Positions 60,191-64,000 of a stretch of 64,000 nt of DNA are shown here, in pieces. How positions within the stretch are numbered: position 1 is the stretch's first letter; each line of letters starts with the position of its first letter. The DNA is from Halococcus salifodinae DSM 8989 (GTDB lineage Archaea; Halobacteriota; Halobacteria; Halobacteriales; Halococcaceae). The notes below the pieces were generated by a model, which was not told where the DNA came from, did no database searches, and saw nothing but the letters and a program-made list of their open reading frames with translations. Position numbers and translations under genes: made by a program. Where the stretch lies: positions 72,511 to 136,510 of the forward strand of contig NZ_AOME01000076.1 in assembly GCF_000336935.1 (NCBI RefSeq), written 5' to 3'.

Positions 60191-63137
60191 CGTTCACCTG
60201 TGGCACTTCGATCGGCGTGTCGGTTCGGTCGTCGGCCATCCGGTCGTCGGCGTCCTCCGAGAGATTGGTCGTCGGCTCGGCGACGAACGCCTCGCCGTCG
60301 TCCGCGAACTCCGCGGCGAGCACGTCGTCCGCGATCGCCTCGACGTTGACGTCGTTCTCGGTGTCCGAGGAGACCTTCACCGGACTGGTGCCGTCCTCGC
60401 CGAACTCGAACTGGACGATGTTGTCGTTGGTGTCCCGGACGGTGCCGTCGTACTGGGTTTCGAGCTCCGACAGCGCGTTGATCAGCCGGCGCTGGAGGTA
60501 GCCCGACTTCGAGGTCCGGACCGCCGTATCCACGAGTCCCTCACGGCCGCCCATCGCGTGGAAGAAGAACTCCCGTGGCGTGAGCCCGCCGCGGTAGGAG
60601 TGCTCGACGAACCCGTGGGCCTCCGCCGAGAGGTCGTCTGGCTTGTAGTGACTCAGCGTGCGGTCCTCGTACCCGCGATTGATCCGTTCGCCACGGACCG
60701 CCTGCTGACCGACGCAGGCCGCCATCTGGGTGAGGTTGAGCATCGAACCACGCGCGCCCGACTCGGCCATGATGACCGCGGGGTTGTCCTCCGCGAAGTG
60801 GTCCTCCGCGATGTCACCCGCCGAGTCCCGGGCCTTCCCGAGTGTCTGCATGATCTTCATCTCGAGGGTCTCGTCGACGGTGCGGCCGGGCAGCGATTCG
60901 AGCTCGTCGTTCTCGTAGGTGGTGATGAGCTCGTCGATCCGCTCGTAGGCGTTGTCGATGCTCTCGTCGATCTGGGTCTCGGCCGCTTCCGGGATCGACT
61001 CGTCGTCGATCCCGATCGAGAACCCGAAGTGCATGATCGCGCGCATCGCGAGCGACGCGACCTCGTTGATGAGCACGCGCGCACGGGTCTCGCCGTGCTT
61101 TTTCACGATGCGGTCGACGACCTCGCCGCCGAACGCGCCGACGGCGTCCTCGTCGACGGTTCCCTCGATGAGCTGGCCGTCCTCGATCACGACCGTATCA
61201 CCGGTCGACGAGCTGAACTCGAGGTCGAGGTCGCCGGGCAGCAGCTCGGAGAAGATCGTCCGGCCGGTCCAGTACGGCTTTCCGTCCTCTTCACCATCAG
61301 AATCAGGCAGCCCGTCGACCGCCGTCGCCCGGAGGAGATCGAGCGCCTGTGTCTCGTTGAACCGCGGGATCCCACCGGTCTCGGGGTCGTCGTGGGTGAG
61401 GAGATAAGTCCCGCTGATGTGGTCTTGGATCGCGCCGATGATGTTCTCGCCCATCTTCGGCGAGAGGATCTGCTCTTGGACCCGCATCAGCACGCGGGCC
61501 TCTGCACGCGCCTCCTCGTTCTGGAGGGCGTGCATGTTCATCTCGTCGCCGTCGAAGTCGGCGTTGTACGGCGGACAAACAGTAGTATTCAGCCGGAACG
61601 TCTTGTACGGCATCACCACGACCTCGTGGGCCATGATACTCATCCGGTGGAGCGAGGGCTGGCGGTTGAAGATCACGATGTCGCCATCCGAGAGATGGCG
61701 CTGGACCTGCCAGCCGGGCTCGATCCGCTCGGCGAGCTCTTCCTTTGCCTGATCGAGGATCTTCATCACCTTGCCGTCGGGCCGGATGACCCGATTCGCG
61801 CCGGGGTGGGTCTCCGCGCCGTTGCGAACGTACTGGCGCGCCTCCTCGATGTTGCGCTCGTTGACGTTCATCGTCTGGGTCATCTCTTCGGCGACCCGTT
61901 CGGGAACCCCGACCTCGTTCAGGCTGAGGGTCGGGTCCGGCGAGATAACAGTACGAGCCGAGAAGTTCACACGCTTGCCCGAGAGGCTGCCTCGGAACCG
62001 GCCGTCCTTGCCCTTCAGCCGCTGTGAGAGGGTCTTGAGGGGCCGTCCGGAACGGTGGCGAGCGGGCGGCGTGCCTGAAATCTCGTTGTCCATGAACGTC
62101 GTGACGTGGTACTGGAGCAGCTCCCAGAGGTCCTCGATGATGAGCTGTGGCGCACCCGCCTCACGGTTCTCCATGAACCGCTGGTTGATCCGGATGATGT
62201 CCACCAGCTTGTGCGTCAGGTCGTCCTCGCTCCGCTGGCCGTTGTCGAGGGTGATCGATGGCCGGGCGGTGACCGGCGGCACGGGGAGGACAGTCAAGAT
62301 CATCCACTCCGGGCGCGAACGCTCGGGATCGATCCCGAGTACCGCGATATCCTCGTCCGGGATCGCTTCGAACCAGTCCCGGATGTCGCTCGGCATCAGC
62401 TTGTTCATGTCCTCCTCGGTGAGGTCGACGTCGAGCGCGCGCTCGATCGCCTCGCGATCGGCCTCGCGCGGCCGGAACTCCCCACCCAGAATGTCGTTGA
62501 TCCGCGAGAGGTCGATGTCGGTCTCGTCGGCGAGCTGTTGGGGCGAGCTACCGGGCTCGTCCGACTCCTCGTCGGGCTGCATCGCCTCGGCGATCAGTTC
62601 GGGGTACTCCGCCGCGAGCACGTCCTGGACCTCGTAGTACGTCGTCGGCTTCTCGTGCTGGATGTCGTACTGCTCCTCGCCGCAGTACGCACACCGATCC
62701 TTCTTTCGCGCCTGGCGGATCGCGGCCTTCGTCACGTCGTTCACGTCGTCGTCGAGTTCGCGCGCCCGCTGGAGGCGGTTCGCGAACTCGTTGCGCTCCT
62801 GTTCGTCGAGCAGGAGTCGCGAGCACTCCCGACAGGTGCCCCGAAGCAGCCGCCGCATCAGCTTCGTGAACCCGACGTGGATCACGGGCGCGGCGAGCTC
62901 GATGTGGCCGAAGTGGCCGTTACACGATCCCGAGTGCTGACCGCAGGTCTTGCACTCCAGACCGGGGTCGATCACGCCGAGCCGGGGGTCCATCAGCCCC
63001 ATGTCGATGGGGTAGCCGTCGTCGTCGTAGGTGTCGGCGGTGATGATCTTCGTCGCGCTCATCTCGCGGTACTCCTCCGGGTTCATCAGCCCGAAGTCGA
63101 TCGCACCGATCTCCTTTGGTGTTGCGTTCGTGCTCAT
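60183..63137 (-). CDS. rpoA1: DNA-directed RNA polymerase subunit A'
   Basis: The 984 residues form the N-terminal part of the largest subunit: zinc site [20 protein letters not shown], second Cys site ([10 protein letters not shown] with [10 protein letters not shown]), [20 protein letters not shown], active-site [12 protein letters not shown] (three Mg-binding Asp), and the funnel/bridge [20 protein letters not shown] with [10 protein letters not shown]. No intein is present. The gene starts 19 nt after the rpoB' stop. Confidence 0.98.
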   Translation of the reverse strand: MSTNATPKEIGAIDFGLMNPEEYREMSATKIITADTYDDDGYPIDMGLMDPRLGVIDPGLECKTCGQHSGSCNGHFGHIELAAPVIHVGFTKLMRRLLRGTCRECSRLLLDEQERNEFANRLQRARELDDDVNDVTKAAIRQARKKDRCAYCGEEQYDIQHEKPTTYYEVQDVLAAEYPELIAEAMQPDEESDEPGSSPQQLADETDIDLSRINDILGGEFRPREADREAIERALDVDLTEEDMNKLMPSDIRDWFEAIPDEDIAVLGIDPERSRPEWMILTVLPVPPVTARPSITLDNGQRSEDDLTHKLVDIIRINQRFMENREAGAPQLIIEDLWELLQYHVTTFMDNEISGTPPARHRSGRPLKTLSQRLKGKDGRFRGSLSGKRVNFSARTVISPDPTLSLNEVGVPERVAEEMTQTMNVNERNIEEARQYVRNGAETHPGANRVIRPDGKVMKILDQAKEELAERIEPGWQVQRHLSDGDIVIFNRQPSLHRMSIMAHEVVVMPYKTFRLNTTVCPPYNADFDGDEMNMHALQNEEARAEARVLMRVQEQILSPKMGENIIGAIQDHISGTYLLTHDDPETGGIPRFNETQALDLLRATAVDGLPDSDGEEDGKPYWTGRTIFSELLPGDLDLEFSSSTGDTVVIEDGQLIEGTVDEDAVGAFGGEVVDRIVKKHGETRARVLINEVASLAMRAIMHFGFSIGIDDESIPEAAETQIDESIDNAYERIDELITTYENDELESLPGRTVDETLEMKIMQTLGKARDSAGDIAEDHFAEDNPAVIMAESGARGSMLNLTQMAACVGQQAVRGERINRGYEDRTLSHYKPDDLSAEAHGFVEHSYRGGLTPREFFFHAMGGREGLVDTAVRTSKSGYLQRRLINALSELETQYDGTVRDTNDNIVQFEFGEDGTSPVKVSSDTENDVNVEAIADDVLAAEFADDGEAFVAEPTTNLSEDADDRMADDRTDTPIEVPQVNDD

Positions 63138-63156
63138 GTGTAGTCGGTAGTGATCC

Positions 63157-64000
63157 TCAGACCGCGTCCTCGAGTTCGAGCCGCGGGGCGATCCCCAGCG
63201 CCTTCATCTCGTCGAGCAGGAGTTTGAACGCGTAGCTCATCTCGATCTCGTGGATCTCGGTCTCCTCCCCACAGTTCGGGCAGTACACCCGACGCTGCTC
63301 GACGTTCTCGACCGCACTCATCCCACACTCCCCACAGACGTAGACGAACTCCCGGTCGGACTCGTCGAGCAGGCGCTCTTTCAACGCCATCGCCGCGCCG
63401 TGCCCGATCAGCACGTCCCGCTCCATCTCGCCGACCCGGAGCCCACCCTCGCGAGCGCGCCCCTCGGTCGGCTGGCGCGTGAGCACCTGGACCGGGCCGC
63501 GCGAGCGAGCGTGGATCTTGTTCGAGACCATGTGGTAGAGTTTCTGATAGAAAATGGTCCCGACGAAGATCTCGGCGTCGATCTTTTCGCCCGTCACGCC
63601 GGAGTACATGATCTCCTTCCCGCTCGAATCGAACCCGTGCTCTTCGAGCGACCCGCGGAGCTCCTCCTCGTCCTCACCGGTGAAGGCCGTGCCGTCGACC
63701 CGCCGCCCTTCGAGGGAGCCGACCTTGCCGCCGAGCATCTCCAGCACGTGGCCCACCGTCATCCGCGACGGCAGCGCGTGCGGGTTGATGATGAGGTCGG
63801 GCACGACGCCCTCCTCGGTGAAGGGCATGTCTTCCTGGGGCGCGATGTGGCCCACGACGCCCTTCTGGCCGTGTCGACTCGCGAACTTGTCGCCGAGCTC
63901 GGGGATCCGCTGGTCGCGCACGGAAACTTTCGAGAGTTTCGAGCCGTCCTCGCCCTGCATCAGCGTCACCGTATCCACCACTCCGGACTCGCCCGAACGC
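63157..64000 (-). CDS. rpoB1: DNA-directed RNA polymerase subunit B' (C-terminal part, 5' end outside window)
   Basis: The visible C-terminal part of about 281 residues shows [20 protein letters not shown] then [75 protein letters not shown] and the C-terminal zinc site CGECG...YCPNCGEE. The frame is open to the window edge, so the true start lies beyond base 64000. It is the upstream neighbour of rpoA1 in the operon. Confidence 0.97.
   Translation of the reverse strand, partial: RSGESGVVDTVTLMQGEDGSKLSKVSVRDQRIPELGDKFASRHGQKGVVGHIAPQEDMPFTEEGVVPDLIINPHALPSRMTVGHVLEMLGGKVGSLEGRRVDGTAFTGEDEEELRGSLEEHGFDSSGKEIMYSGVTGEKIDAEIFVGTIFYQKLYHMVSNKIHARSRGPVQVLTRQPTEGRAREGGLRVGEMERDVLIGHGAAMALKERLLDESDREFVYVCGECGMSAVENVEQRRVYCPNCGEETEIHEIEMSYAFKLLLDEMKALGIAPRLELEDAV

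Overview
The window is a chromosomal segment of an extremely halophilic archaeon (class Halobacteria). Support comes from high GC with a strong G/C bias at third codon positions, very acidic proteins, many leaderless-type promoters (an AT-rich box about 27 nt before the start codon), and diagnostic genes: split RNA polymerase A'/A'' subunits, archaeal EF-1alpha and EF-2, L15e, FtsZ2 with the CdrS/CdrL regulators, ThiD-ThiN, class I HMG-CoA reductase and NcsA. The genus cannot be fixed from the sequence alone.

Layout. 1-10.6 kb: 5' end of aconitase (minus), a D-xylose dehydrogenase-like oxidoreductase, the NAD de novo operon nadA-nadB-nadC (minus), an amidohydrolase, HMG-CoA reductase, and small haloarchaeal proteins. 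10.6-15.6 kb: a structure-rich intergenic region, tRNA-Tyr, then the cell-division block cdrL-cdrS-ftsZ2 followed by ncsA. 15.7-27.8 kb: mixed housekeeping genes, namely endonuclease IV, lipoate ligase, Rio2 kinase, an MFS transporter, UspA, L15e, a DsbA-like protein, a phytoene-desaturase-like flavoprotein, ThiD-ThiN, a pentapeptide-repeat ion channel and a DedA protein. 27.9-32.8 kb: the mutS-mutL operon. 32.8-43.5 kb: a PfkB kinase, a disulfide reductase, an MFS transporter, two SDRs, a rhodanese/metallo-beta-lactamase protein, a rubrerythrin-like protein, a PUA protein and an RNB ribonuclease. 43.5-44.8 kb: a small AT-rich cassette of two zinc-ribbon membrane proteins. 44.8-48.3 kb: an OFA transporter, a PHP protein, tRNA-Ala and a rhomboid protease. 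48.4-64 kb: the translation/transcription supercluster on the minus strand (rpoB', rpoA1, rpoA2, nusA, rps12, rps7, EF-2, ACT protein, homoserine dehydrogenase, EF-1alpha, rps10), interrupted by an AT-rich island with a frameshifted OLD-type ATPase/TOPRIM nuclease.

The least ordinary content lies between genes. There are two families of dispersed intergenic repeats: five copies of module A and three of module B. Module B ends in a hairpin whose stem sequence differs between copies while remaining paired. Both tRNA genes are followed by partial copies of their own 3' ends embedded in inverted repeats. A run of five consecutive hairpins lies at 10.7-10.9 kb. A perfect 18-bp palindrome plus half-sites sits in front of cdrS-ftsZ2. 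A 40-codon cysteine-containing ORF overlaps thiD by ATGA. No CRISPR array, complete insertion sequence or replication origin was recognised.
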